Origin: an uncultured Rikenellaceae bacterium
Lineage (GTDB): Bacteria > Bacteroidota > Bacteroidia > Bacteroidales > Rikenellaceae
NCBI GenBank assembly: GCA_944321925.1
Contig: CALUND010000001.1
Coordinates: 1 to 64,000, forward strand
Direction: 5' to 3'
DNA: 64,000 nt
A program made the position numbers and the translations under genes. Every line of letters starts with the position of its first letter. Positions within the stretch are counted from its first letter, which is position 1. Shown here in pieces: positions 1 to 7,681 of this stretch. The notes under the pieces were generated by a model. The model was not told where the DNA came from, searched no databases, and saw nothing but the letters and a program-made list of their open reading frames with translations.

Positions 1-53
1 GACAGCTCAAGCAGTCCCAGTTTGTTCTTGATGACTTTTTCTGATGTGGTCAT
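1..53 (-). CDS. N-terminal fragment of IS481-type transposase (cut by window edge)
   Basis: Reading leftward from an ATG at 51-53 gives 17 open codons starting MTTSEKVIKNKLGLLEL, then the window ends. This resembles the N-terminal stretch of Bacteroidetes IS481-family transposases, just before their helix-turn-helix; the match is from memory of the family. The DNA to its right (54-145) is AT-rich, unlike the chromosome around it, and probably holds the element's end, but I cannot fix the terminal inverted repeat. It could also be another HTH protein. Confidence 0.5.
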   Translation of the reverse strand, partial: MTTSEKVIKNKLGLLEL

Positions 54-144
54 AACTTAATCTGCTTTTATGTTACAAATCTACTCTTTTTATGCGTAAC
101 TGTCAGATTAAGTCTTGACTAATTCAAGTAATCTTATATCTCTT

Positions 145-319
145 CAGGGATCGCCCCTTTTCCCTCCTTCCTAATTCCTTCCCTCCTTACGTCCTTCGCT
201 CCTTTACTCCTTCACCTCTCTTCTCGCCTCTACTCTCTTCCCCCCCCTCTTTTCTTGCCTCTTTAGCGCTTTCTCTTCTCCTTCTCTTCTCCTTCTCTTC
301 TTACTTCCTTCGCGCCTCT
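145..319. repeat. Long pyrimidine-rich tract with an 11-bp tandem repeat
   Basis: About 170 bases of the + strand are almost all C and T with only scattered purines. Within it an 11-bp unit (TCTCTTCTCCT) is repeated at 272-282 and 283-293, with a partial third copy at 294-302. No gene is visible on either strand. It lies between the putative IS end and the 3' end of tRNA-Ala, so read-through from the tRNA would give an almost pure A/G RNA. Confidence 0.8.
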
Positions 320-396
<77 letters not shown>

Positions 397-407
397 GTTT
401 CTGGGGG

Positions 408-415
408 CAAATATA
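408..415 (-). promoter_or_regulatory. -7 element for tRNA-Ala
   Basis: TATATTTG on the minus strand, 12 bases before the tRNA 5' end, fits the Bacteroidetes -7 consensus TAnnTTTG. No clear -33 element. Confidence 0.6.
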
Positions 416-580
416 ATAGGATTTTTCTTCCGATCCTAATGGCTTGGCGGATTTCCCCCGATTTTTTCCGCGTGCGCGCTGTTTTTCTCTTGACGGTTTC
501 GGTTCTTCGTTTCTTCCATACGGTGTTTGTCACCGCACTCTTTTTTCATCCTTCTTCTCTCTTCTCTCCGAACAATAAAA

Positions 581-607
581 GAGGTCGTCCGAATTTCGGA
601 CGACCTC
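581..607 (-). terminator. Intrinsic terminator after tRNA-Thr
   Basis: A near-perfect palindrome (GAGGTCGTCCGA paired with TCGGACGACCTC) lies 26 bases past the tRNA-Thr 3' end and is followed on the minus strand by TTTTATT. Confidence 0.75.
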
Positions 608-632
608 CTCGATAGACCTTTCAGTCCCTGAG

Positions 633-705
633 AGCCGCAACCGAGACTTGAACTCGGGACCTCTTCATTACGAGTGAAACGCTCTACCAACTGAGCTATT
701 GCGGC
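633..705 (-). tRNA. tRNA-Thr (anticodon CGT)
   Basis: Minus-strand cloverleaf with acceptor GCCGCAA paired with TTGCGGC, anticodon loop CTCGTAA (CGT) and T-loop TTCAAGT. CCA is not encoded, unlike the neighbouring tRNA-Ala. CGT reads ACG codons. Confidence 0.95.
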
Positions 706-718
706 CTCTTCAGCGGTG

Positions 719-747
719 CAAAGATAGTAAAAATTCGAAGATTCAAA
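719..747 (-). promoter_or_regulatory. Promoter for tRNA-Thr
   Basis: TATCTTTG at 719-726 on the minus strand, with TTTG at 744-747. The spacing of 17 is a little short of the usual 19-22. Confidence 0.6.
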
Positions 748-913
748 GCGTGACGATCGGATTTTTTCAAAAACCGACACCGATCTTTTCGGTCTGGCAG
801 GCGGATGCGGAGAACGGAACAGCCAGAATCAGGGGCCCGACGAATCTCGGTGGACCGAACCGGGAGACCGGGATTCGACTTGATCCCTGCCGGATTTTTT
901 ATCTATTTTTTAA

Positions 914-987
914 GATGCGGTTCGGTATAGTCAAATTGGGAAACTTTATTTCCCATTTGCCTTTGCACTCGCCTTTCGCTATATTTG
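914..987 (+). repeat. Tandem 74-bp promoter/hairpin unit, copy 1
   Basis: The unit starts GATGCGG and ends in TATATTTG (980-987), a perfect -7 element. TTTG at 956-959 lies exactly 20 bases upstream of it, so the unit is a complete Bacteroidetes promoter (P1). A hairpin TGGGAAA/TTTCCCA lies just upstream of the -33. The 998-1071 unit is an ungapped diverged copy. Confidence 0.8.
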
Positions 988-997
988 TAGAATATAG

Positions 998-1071
998 GAT
1001 GCGGCTCGGCATAGTCGAATTTGAAAACTTCGGTTTTCGTTCGCCTCTGCACTCGCCTTTCACTATATTTG
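998..1071 (+). repeat. Tandem 74-bp promoter/hairpin unit, copy 2
   Basis: Same length as copy 1 with no gaps. It ends in TATATTTG (1064-1071) with TTCG at 1040-1043 in the -33 place, spacing 20. The hairpin is kept although its bases differ: GAAAAC and GTTTTC pair around a TTCG loop, with outer CGAA/TTCG. Transcription from this unit (P2) would start about 20-25 bases before the nucleoside hydrolase ATG. A transcript from copy 1 would carry the copy 2 hairpin in its 5' leader. Confidence 0.8.
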
Positions 1072-1099
1072 GAGTCCTTGTTGAAAAGTTTGTCCCCGT

Positions 1100-2122
1100 A
1101 TGAAAAAGTTTGTCGTTTTGTTCTTCGTTTTGTCGGTTCCTTTTTCGCTTTGGGCCGCTAATCCTTCTCAGCGGGAACCAGTGAAGATTATTCTCGAGAC
1201 CGACATAGGGAACGATGTCGACGATGTGTTGGCTCTCGATATGCTTTACAAGTCCATGCGGAGCGGGGAGGCCGAACTGTTGGCAGTCTGTTGCCACAAA
1301 AAGAGTGATTTTGCGCCTCGCTTCGTCGGTATCATGAATCGTTGGTATGGCTATCCGCGGATTCCGGTCGGACTGGGGGCGGTTTGTATAGCGAATAGTG
1401 AGGCGCGCGACTACACGGAGAGCGTCTGCACCCAAACACAGGACGGCAAGCCGCTTTTCTCGCCCCGCAAGCATTTCCGGACCGAGGATGCTGTAACGCT
1501 CTATCGCCGTCTTCTTTCGCGCGAGAAAGACAGTTCGGTTGTCATTCTTTCGGTCGGGTTCTTCCCTACACTGGCGCGCTTGCTGGATAGTCCTCCCGAT
1601 CGCTGTTCGCCGCTTCCCGGACGCGAGCTGGTTGCTCGCAAAGTCCGTTATATGAGTGTTATGGCAGGCAGTTTCGGTCCGAACGCCCGGGCGGAATTCA
1701 ACGTGGTGAATGACATCGCCAGTGCGCGGAAGGTTTTCGAGGAGTGGCCGACACCGCTGTTCGTATCGCCGTTCGAGCTCGGAGCGAAAATCCAGTTTCC
1801 CGGAAGCGCAATCGACGAGCGGTTCGACCGGGACGAAAAACATCCGCTCGTCGAGGCCTACAGGGCCTATAAACCGGTGCATTACAACCGGGCCATGTGG
1901 GATCCGACAGCCGTTGTGCTGGCTCTCGATCCCGATACGCCGCTCATGACCCCATCCGGTCCCGGCACTATTCGCGTCGACGAGAAGGGATTTACCCATT
2001 TTATCCCTTCGCCCGGCGGGCTGCATGTTTATTATTCGGTCGATGCGACACAAGCGGCAACCCTTAAAAAAGAGATGGTCGACCGGATTGTTACGGGGAT
2101 CGGAACACCCGAAAATCGATAA
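1100..2122 (+). CDS. Secreted inosine-uridine-type nucleoside hydrolase
   Basis: Predicted nucleoside hydrolase (IU_nuc_hydro fold) that cleaves the N-glycosidic bond of nucleosides or related ribosides. Residues 1-20 form a signal peptide (MKKFVVLFFVLSVPF, cut near WAA), so it acts in the periplasm or outside. The calcium-binding signature is at 34-42 (TDIGNDVDD), and the C-terminal metal-ligand Asp of the family is likely D268 in MWDPTAV. The length of 340 residues suits the family. The start is the first ATG after the two tandem promoters. It appears monocistronic, with cstA starting 86 bases on under its own promoter. Substrate is not predictable; secreted members in gut Bacteroidetes often scavenge nucleosides. 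Confidence 0.85.
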   Translation: MKKFVVLFFVLSVPFSLWAANPSQREPVKIILETDIGNDVDDVLALDMLYKSMRSGEAELLAVCCHKKSDFAPRFVGIMNRWYGYPRIPVGLGAVCIANSEARDYTESVCTQTQDGKPLFSPRKHFRTEDAVTLYRRLLSREKDSSVVILSVGFFPTLARLLDSPPDRCSPLPGRELVARKVRYMSVMAGSFGPNARAEFNVVNDIASARKVFEEWPTPLFVSPFELGAKIQFPGSAIDERFDRDEKHPLVEAYRAYKPVHYNRAMWDPTAVVLALDPDTPLMTPSGPGTIRVDEKGFTHFIPSPGGLHVYYSVDATQAATLKKEMVDRIVTGIGTPENR

Positions 2123-2183
2123 AAATAGGATCGGCAGTTATCGAATCCGGATAAATTTAACTGAAAAGGGCCAAATTTTTTAC

Positions 2184-2191
2184 TACCTTTG
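2184..2191 (+). promoter_or_regulatory. -7 element for the cstA operon
   Basis: TACCTTTG, 17 bases before the cstA ATG; no convincing -33. The transcript leader would be only about 10 bases. Confidence 0.6.
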
Positions 2192-2208
2192 TCCAAATTT
2201 TCACGCAA

Positions 2209-3687
2209 ATGATCACGTTTCTGATATGCCTGGCGCTGCTCGTTGCAGCCTATTTCACATACGGAACCTATCTGGAACGGGTATGTGGAATCGATGAAAA
2301 GAATCCGGTGCCTTCCGCTACTCATTTCGACGGAGTCGATTATGTGCCGATGCCGCGCTGGAGGACATTTCTGATCCAGCTGCTCAACATCGCCGGCCTG
2401 GGGCCTATTTTCGGGGCGATTCTGGGTGCGGCTTACGGTCCCGTTGCCTTTTTGTGGATCACGCTCGGAGGTATCTTTTTCGGCGCGATGCATGACTTCG
2501 TCGCAGGGGTCATCTCCGTCAAACAGGACGGATTGAGTTTGCCGGAGATCATCGGCCGTTATCTGGGCCGGGGCGCCAAACTCTTCATGCGCCTGTTTAC
2601 CGTGGGGTTGATGATCCTTGTCGGCGCCGTCTTCATGTCGCAGCCGGCCGAACTGATCGCCGCGAAAATCGATTGCCCAACGCTGGACAACCACATCGTC
2701 GTCAACGGGTTTAGCGCCATGCTGCTCATCGTTATCGGCGTCATACTGATCTATTACGTGATCGCTACGCTGCTCCCGGTCGATAAACTGATCGGACGTA
2801 TCTACCCGATCTTCGGATTCGCCCTCTTTTTCATGGCGGGCGGAATCCTCGTCGCACTGCTTTTCGGCGATTATACCATTCCTGAACTTACTTCGCTGCG
2901 CAACCAGATCGCCGGGGCGGAGAATTTCCCGATCATGCCGACCCTCTTCACGACGATCGCCTGTGGGGCCATATCCGGATTCCATGCCACGCAGTCGCCG
3001 TTGATGGCGCGCTGCATCCGCAATGAAAAGGAGTGCAAAAGCGTCTTCTTCGGTGCCATGATCGCCGAAAGTATCATTGCTCTGATTTGGGCTGCCATTG
3101 CCATGGCTTTCTGGGGAAATGTCGAGGGGTTGAACGAAGCTCTCGGAGCCAGCGCCAACAAGGCCGCCATCCTCGTAGATGAAATCGCCAACGCCACCAT
3201 GGGTCGTTGGCTTGCATACCTCGTCATTTTCGGAGTCATCGCAGCCGCCATCACCTCCGGCGATACGGCTTTCCGCTCGGCCCGTCTGATCGTCGCCGAC
3301 TTCATGGGCATCGAACAGAAAAGTCTTGCCAAACGGGTCGCAGTCAGTCTGCCGATCTTCGCATTGGGCGTCATCATCATCCTGTTCCTCGATTTCCGCA
3401 CCATGTGGAGTTACTTCGCCTGGATGAACCAGTCGTTGGCCGTCTTCACCCTCTGGGCCATCACGGTCTATCTGTTCCGTCGCGGGAAGTGGTTCTACCT
3501 GGCGATGATTCCGGCACTGGTGATGACCTATGTCTGCGTAAGCTACATCTTCGTGTCCCCCATCATGGCCGGCATGGAGAACCGTACGCTCGCTTATCTC
3601 TGTGCGGGCGGTGTCACGCTCGTCGTGTTGATCTATTTTGTCGTTCTTTTCAGAAAATCCGTGATCCATGGCAAAAGCGCTGCTTGA
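2209..3687 (+). CDS. cstA: CstA-family peptide/pyruvate transporter, short form
   Basis: Polytopic inner-membrane protein of the carbon-starvation CstA family, associated with uptake of peptides or pyruvate. The N-terminal half carries the family hallmarks GLGPIFGAILGAAYGP (about 66-81) and GAMHDF, followed by many hydrophobic helices through to the C-terminus. At 492 residues it is much shorter than enterobacterial CstA (about 700), as is usual for the short Bacteroidetes form. Its last 20 bases overlap the next gene, so translation of the two is probably coupled. Confidence 0.9.
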   Translation: MITFLICLALLVAAYFTYGTYLERVCGIDEKNPVPSATHFDGVDYVPMPRWRTFLIQLLNIAGLGPIFGAILGAAYGPVAFLWITLGGIFFGAMHDFVAGVISVKQDGLSLPEIIGRYLGRGAKLFMRLFTVGLMILVGAVFMSQPAELIAAKIDCPTLDNHIVVNGFSAMLLIVIGVILIYYVIATLLPVDKLIGRIYPIFGFALFFMAGGILVALLFGDYTIPELTSLRNQIAGAENFPIMPTLFTTIACGAISGFHATQSPLMARCIRNEKECKSVFFGAMIAESIIALIWAAIAMAFWGNVEGLNEALGASANKAAILVDEIANATMGRWLAYLVIFGVIAAAITSGDTAFRSARLIVADFMGIEQKSLAKRVAVSLPIFALGVIIILFLDFRTMWSYFAWMNQSLAVFTLWAITVYLFRRGKWFYLAMIPALVMTYVCVSYIFVSPIMAGMENRTLAYLCAGGVTLVVLIYFVVLFRKSVIHGKSAA

Positions 3688-4375
3688 ACCGACAGCCGAG
3701 CAAACCTTTCTGGTGGTATGCGATCCCGATGACAAAGGGGAATACAACTTCAGCAGAGTTCTCGAAATAAGTCGTTCGTTGGAGCGGAAAGGAGAGATCG
3801 AGAAGGCCTGCAATGTGCGTTACCGTGCCTTTCAACGACTCTACGAACTGCTTCCCGAAGGAGAAGAGGTGGAGCTCGAATGGACCGATGCCAACAGCCG
3901 GGCCGCGCTCGTGCTGATCCACTCTTCGGCCATCGACCATTTTCTGATCGGCGATTGGGAGATGTGTGCCGGAATGCTCGAATTGCTGCTCGAACTCGAT
4001 CCGGAGGATCATCTCGAAGCGACGATCCGACTCGCCTATGCCTATGTCGCCCTTGGTGAATACGACCTTTTCGACGAGGTGATCAACGATGTGAGCGACA
4101 AATACGCCGACAAACAGATCCTCAATCTCTGGAGTGAGTTCCGTCGCAACGGGCACTTCCGGGAGGGCGATCTTGTGCGTTTCCGCAAGCGTTTTGCGGT
4201 TTTTTACGACGAATTCACCTCCGACGATCATCCCGTCTCTTCGGAGTATCTGGAGGATATCGAGCGGGAACGTCCTTCGGACGAGGCTCTGGCCCGGGAG
4301 TTGTGGCTTCAGACGGAGCATCTTTGGCAACTCTTCCCCGGTTTCATCGAGACGCTCCGCAAAACGGCAAATTGA
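3668..4375 (+). CDS. TPR-like helical protein of unknown function
   Basis: A 235-residue soluble, acidic protein with no signal peptide or membrane segment. It is predicted all-helical, with TPR-like helix pairs (for example around residues 35-60 and 100-135, the latter including ATIRLAYAYVALGEYDLFDE). I do not recognise a catalytic motif. It starts inside the end of cstA (20-base overlap) and ends 6 bases before the radical SAM gene, so the three are one transcription unit. TPR-like proteins usually mediate protein contacts; the partner here is unknown. Confidence 0.75.
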   Translation: MAKALLEPTAEQTFLVVCDPDDKGEYNFSRVLEISRSLERKGEIEKACNVRYRAFQRLYELLPEGEEVELEWTDANSRAALVLIHSSAIDHFLIGDWEMCAGMLELLLELDPEDHLEATIRLAYAYVALGEYDLFDEVINDVSDKYADKQILNLWSEFRRNGHFREGDLVRFRKRFAVFYDEFTSDDHPVSSEYLEDIERERPSDEALARELWLQTEHLWQLFPGFIETLRKTAN

Positions 4376-4381
4376 CCCGCC

Positions 4382-5332
4382 ATGTATCCGTGGGGCGACG
4401 AAAGACGGTTCAACAGTTACGCCCGTCATTTCCGGGAGCTGTTCGGTGAGCGGATCCAGAAAGTTGCGGTCCATGCCGGATTCACCTGTCCCAATCGCGA
4501 CGGAACGCTCGGCACGGGAGGTTGCACGTTCTGCAACAACGAAGCCTTCACCCCCTCCTATTGCAAACCGGCCAAAAGTATCCGGCAACAGATCGACGAG
4601 GGGATCGAATTCCATCTGCGTCGCTATCGCAAGGCTTCGCGCTATCTCGTCTATTTTCAGTCCTATTCCAATACGTATGCTCCTGTCGAGCGGTTGGAGA
4701 CGGTTTGGAGCGAGGCGCTCTCCCATCCGCAGGTGGCGGGTATCGTTGTGGGGACGCGTCCCGATTGCGTGGATGAGGAGAAGCTCGATCTGTTGGCTCG
4801 GGTGGGACGTGACCGGTACACGGCCATCGAATACGGAATCGAATCGACTTCCGACGAGACTTTGCGTGCGATCCATCGCGGACACGATTTCGCCTGTACC
4901 GAACGGGCTGTCCGCATGACGGCGGAACGAGGTATTCCTTGCGGGGGTCATTTCATCCTGGGCCTTCCCGGAGAGAGTGAGCAGGCGATGATCGATCAGA
5001 CGCAGGTCATCAACGAATTGCCGCTCACAACCATTAAGTTTCACCAGCTTCAGATTTTCCGCGGTACGGCTCTGGCCGACGAATATGCATCGCATCCCGA
5101 ACGTTTTCTCTTTTGGGAACGGGACGCTTACATCGATTTTTTTATCTCCATTCTGCGGCGGTTGCGGCCCGATCTGGTCGTGGAACGTTTCGCAGGCGAG
5201 GCTCCGCCCCGTTTTTTGGCGAAGCCCAGTTGGGGCCTTGTGCGAAACGAACAGCTGCTCGCTCAACTGGAGCAGCAGCTGGAAGAGCTCGATGTCCGGC
5301 AAGGCGATCTCTACTTGCGGAATCGAAAATAA
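4382..5332 (+). CDS. Radical SAM protein, YhcC family (TIGR01212)
   Basis: The YhcC-type radical SAM protein family. The cluster-binding cysteines are C36, C48 and C51 (CPN, then CTFC), a widened CX11CX2C spacing seen in this family. GIESTSDETL near 155-165 and FILGLPGE near 190-198 are typical radical SAM barrel segments. The 316-residue length is right for the family. The substrate is not established; homologues have been linked to RNA modification and anaerobic respiration, but that is not proven here. It is the third gene of the cstA unit. Confidence 0.85.
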   Translation: MYPWGDERRFNSYARHFRELFGERIQKVAVHAGFTCPNRDGTLGTGGCTFCNNEAFTPSYCKPAKSIRQQIDEGIEFHLRRYRKASRYLVYFQSYSNTYAPVERLETVWSEALSHPQVAGIVVGTRPDCVDEEKLDLLARVGRDRYTAIEYGIESTSDETLRAIHRGHDFACTERAVRMTAERGIPCGGHFILGLPGESEQAMIDQTQVINELPLTTIKFHQLQIFRGTALADEYASHPERFLFWERDAYIDFFISILRRLRPDLVVERFAGEAPPRFLAKPSWGLVRNEQLLAQLEQQLEELDVRQGDLYLRNRK

Positions 5333-5344
5333 TGGTTACCTTTG
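5315..5344 (+). promoter_or_regulatory. Promoter for the DUF5606 gene
   Basis: TTG at 5315-5317, 19-base spacer, TACCTTTG at 5337-5344. It overlaps the last codons of the radical SAM gene. Confidence 0.7.
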
Positions 5345-5367
5345 TTTCGAACAAGCATGGAATAAAA

Positions 5368-5790
5368 ATGGAACTGAACGACATTCTGGCCATATCCGGT
5401 CAACCCGGTCTCTATAAATTCATCGCACGCAGTACGCGTGGCGTGATCGTCGAATCGCTTCTCGACGGGAAACGGATCAATGCCGCAACGAACTCCAAGG
5501 TGAGTGCGATGAGCGACATCTCTATCTTTACCGAAGACGGAGACCTGCCGTTGGCAAAGGTGTTCGAATCGATCTACACGCTGTCCGGAGGTAAGGAGAC
5601 CATCTCCCACAAGTCGTCCGAATCGGAGGTCGAAGCCCTTTTCGCTCAGGCCGTTCCTACGTATGACCGTACGCGCGTCTATCTCTCCGATATGCGTAAG
5701 GTGATCTCCTGGTACAACATTCTGGTCGGACAGGGGATGACCGAATTCAAAGTGGCGGAGAACGCCGCTGAACAATCCATTTTTGAGTAG
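5368..5790 (+). CDS. DUF5606-type conserved protein
   Basis: A 140-residue cytosolic protein conserved in Bacteroidetes (DUF5606, recognised by its opening MELNDILAISGQPGLYKF). It has a small N-terminal beta domain (about 5-60) followed by a helical, charged C-terminal part, and no known catalytic motif. The reading frame is open much further upstream, but the ATG at 5368 is chosen because it follows the promoter by about 24 bases and gives the conserved N-terminus. Function unknown. Confidence 0.8.
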   Translation: MELNDILAISGQPGLYKFIARSTRGVIVESLLDGKRINAATNSKVSAMSDISIFTEDGDLPLAKVFESIYTLSGGKETISHKSSESEVEALFAQAVPTYDRTRVYLSDMRKVISWYNILVGQGMTEFKVAENAAEQSIFE

Positions 5791-5989
5791 CGGTTCCGGT
5801 ACGCTCTTTTTCCCGCAAACGGTCCGATTCTGAGGGGGCATTGCGACTGTGTCGTATTGTCTCCGGGTTGCTTTTTGTGATGGAACGAACGCTGCAAAAT
5901 AATTGCAGACCCGAGAACGGATCGTAACAAAAGAGAAGAGAACGCGGGAAACCTGCTGCCGGAATATGGCTGGTATGCAAAAAATAGAA

Positions 5990-6022
5990 TCGGCAATGTC
6001 TTGTTAACCAACACATTGCCGA
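5990..6022 (-). terminator. Intrinsic terminator after tRNA-Met
   Basis: Ten-bp stem TCGGCAATGT/ACATTGCCGA beginning 11 bases past the tRNA 3' end. It is followed on the minus strand by TTCTATTTTTT. Confidence 0.75.
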
Positions 6023-6032
6023 CGCATCTCAG

Positions 6033-6106
6033 TAGCGGGAGAGAGACTTGAACTCTCGACCTCATGATTATGAATCATGCGCTCTAACCAGCTGAGCTAT
6101 CCCGCC
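6033..6106 (-). tRNA. tRNA-Met (anticodon CAT)
   Basis: Minus-strand cloverleaf with acceptor GGCGGGA paired with TCCCGCT, anticodon loop TTCATAA (CAT) and T-loop TTCAAGT. It lacks the initiator tRNA's C1:A72 mismatch and anticodon-stem G:C run, so it is an elongator Met tRNA. A lysidine-modified Ile(CAU) tRNA cannot be excluded by eye. Confidence 0.9.
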
Positions 6107-6122
6107 ATCGCTTGAAGCGTTG

Positions 6123-6154
6123 CAAATGTAGGAAAAGTTTTCGACAGGAACAAA
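6123..6154 (-). promoter_or_regulatory. Promoter for tRNA-Met
   Basis: TACATTTG at 6123-6130 and TTTG at 6151-6154 on the minus strand with a 20-base spacer: a full consensus promoter. Confidence 0.75.
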
Positions 6155-6195
6155 ATCCGAACGAAATTTTTGTGTCTCTTTTCATCGTGGAGCTG

Positions 6196-6226
6196 TTTGC
6201 CTCCTCGAAAATTATCCGTATCTTCG
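6196..6226 (+). promoter_or_regulatory. Probable murA promoter
   Basis: TTTG at 6196-6199, 19-base spacer, TATCTTCG at 6219-6226 (one mismatch to TAnnTTTG), ending 25 bases before the ATG. Confidence 0.55.
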
Positions 6227-6251
6227 GAAAACAAAAACCGATGAAACAGAT

Positions 6252-7559
6252 ATGGCTACATTCGAAGTAACCGGCGGGCATCCGCTACGAGGCGAGATTA
6301 CGGCTCAGGGAGCTAAAAACGAGGCGTTGCAGGTGATCTGCGCAACACTTCTCACGCCGGAAGAGGTGGTGATCCACAATCTTCCCCAGATCGTCGATGT
6401 GATGCAGCTCATCGAACTGCTCGGCTGTATGGGCGTGGAGACCAGGCGACTGGCCGAAGACACCTGGTCGTTCCGTGCCGAACGGATCGATCTCGACTAC
6501 CTGAAAAGCGACGACTACCGCGAACGGGCCGCTCGTCTGCGCGGTTCGGTCATGATTATCGGCCCCCTTTTGGCCCGTTTCGGCGTGGGCTACATCCCCA
6601 AACCGGGCGGAGACAAGATCGGGCGGCGCCGCTTGGATACCCATTTCATCGGATTCCAGAAGCTCGGTGCCCGATTCGATTTCGATGCCGGTGAAAATTT
6701 CTTCGAAGTGGAGGGCAAGAATCTCGAGGGATGCTACATGTTGCTCGACGAGGCCTCCGTGACCGGTACGGCCAACATCGTCATGGCTGCCGTCATGGCA
6801 CGTGGTACGACTACGATCTACAATGCCGCCTGCGAACCCTATGTTCAGCAGCTTTGCAAGATGCTGAACCGTATGGGTGCGCGTATTTCGGGCATCGCAT
6901 CCAATCTGCTCACGATCGAGGGCGTCGGCGAACTGCACGGTACGCAACATACCCTGTTGCCCGATATGATCGAGGTGGGCAGTTTCATTGGACTGGCTGC
7001 CATGACCCGTTCCGAGATCACCATTCGCAAAGTATCTTACGAAAATCTCGGCATCATTCCGCAGCAATTTGCCCGTATGGGCATCCATTTCGAACAGCGC
7101 GGCGACGATATCTACATCCCCCGGCAGGAGCATTATGCCATTGAGACCTTCATCGACGGGTCGATCATGACCATTGCGGATGCTCCCTGGCCCGGACTGA
7201 CACCCGACCTGCTCTCTGTTTTTCTCGTGGTCGCCACGCAGGCTCGGGGAGCTGTGCTGATCCATCAAAAGATGTTCGAAAGCCGTCTCTTCTTCGTCGA
7301 CAAACTGATCGACATGGGTGCACAAATCATCCTCTGCGATCCGCATCGGGCTACCGTAATCGGCCATGACCACAACTTCCGCCTGCGTGCTACGCGGATG
7401 ACCTCTCCCGATATTCGTGCGGGTGTCGCACTGTTGATTGCGGCACTGAGTGCGGACGGGGTGAGCGAAATTCAGAACGTGGAGCAGATCGATCGCGGCT
7501 ACCAGAATATCGATGGCCGGTTAGGCGCTCTGGGGGCGCGGATCATCCGTCGGGATTGA
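6252..7559 (+). CDS. murA: UDP-GlcNAc 1-carboxyvinyltransferase with Asp at the fosfomycin site
   Basis: MurA transfers enolpyruvate from PEP to UDP-GlcNAc, the first committed step of peptidoglycan synthesis in the cytosol. The 435-residue protein has the EPSP-synthase-like two-domain fold, with GAKNEALQ at 20-27 and the catalytic-loop segment PGGDKIGRR at 118-126. In most MurA enzymes the loop carries Cys (Cys115 in E. coli), the residue fosfomycin alkylates. Here it is Asp121, as in intrinsically fosfomycin-resistant MurA of mycobacteria and chlamydiae. The enzyme is expected to be active and resistant. It appears monocistronic. Confidence 0.95.
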   Translation: MATFEVTGGHPLRGEITAQGAKNEALQVICATLLTPEEVVIHNLPQIVDVMQLIELLGCMGVETRRLAEDTWSFRAERIDLDYLKSDDYRERAARLRGSVMIIGPLLARFGVGYIPKPGGDKIGRRRLDTHFIGFQKLGARFDFDAGENFFEVEGKNLEGCYMLLDEASVTGTANIVMAAVMARGTTTIYNAACEPYVQQLCKMLNRMGARISGIASNLLTIEGVGELHGTQHTLLPDMIEVGSFIGLAAMTRSEITIRKVSYENLGIIPQQFARMGIHFEQRGDDIYIPRQEHYAIETFIDGSIMTIADAPWPGLTPDLLSVFLVVATQARGAVLIHQKMFESRLFFVDKLIDMGAQIILCDPHRATVIGHDHNFRLRATRMTSPDIRAGVALLIAALSADGVSEIQNVEQIDRGYQNIDGRLGALGARIIRRD

Positions 7560-7648
7560 TCGGCCGGCTGAAAAAGCGAAAGAAGATGCTCCCTGGTTGA
7601 TGGAAAGTAGTTGGAGGAGCGGCCAAGAGAGAGACGAGCCTGTTGTTT

Positions 7649-7656
7649 TACTTTTG
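7649..7656 (+). promoter_or_regulatory. -7 element for the S41 peptidase gene
   Basis: TACTTTTG fits TAnnTTTG, 25 bases before the ATG at 7682. No clear -33. Confidence 0.5.
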
Positions 7657-7681
7657 GATATGTTTTAAATACAGTTGCCTT

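Noticed and set aside
436..780. Minus-strand frame of 114 codons
   Set aside because: It runs straight through tRNA-Thr and its terminator and has no protein-like composition.
899..2053. Minus-strand frame running through the tandem repeats and nucleoside hydrolase
   Set aside because: It is antisense to a clear enzyme; its N-terminal 'repeat peptide' is just the translated promoter units, a known annotation artefact type in this phylum.
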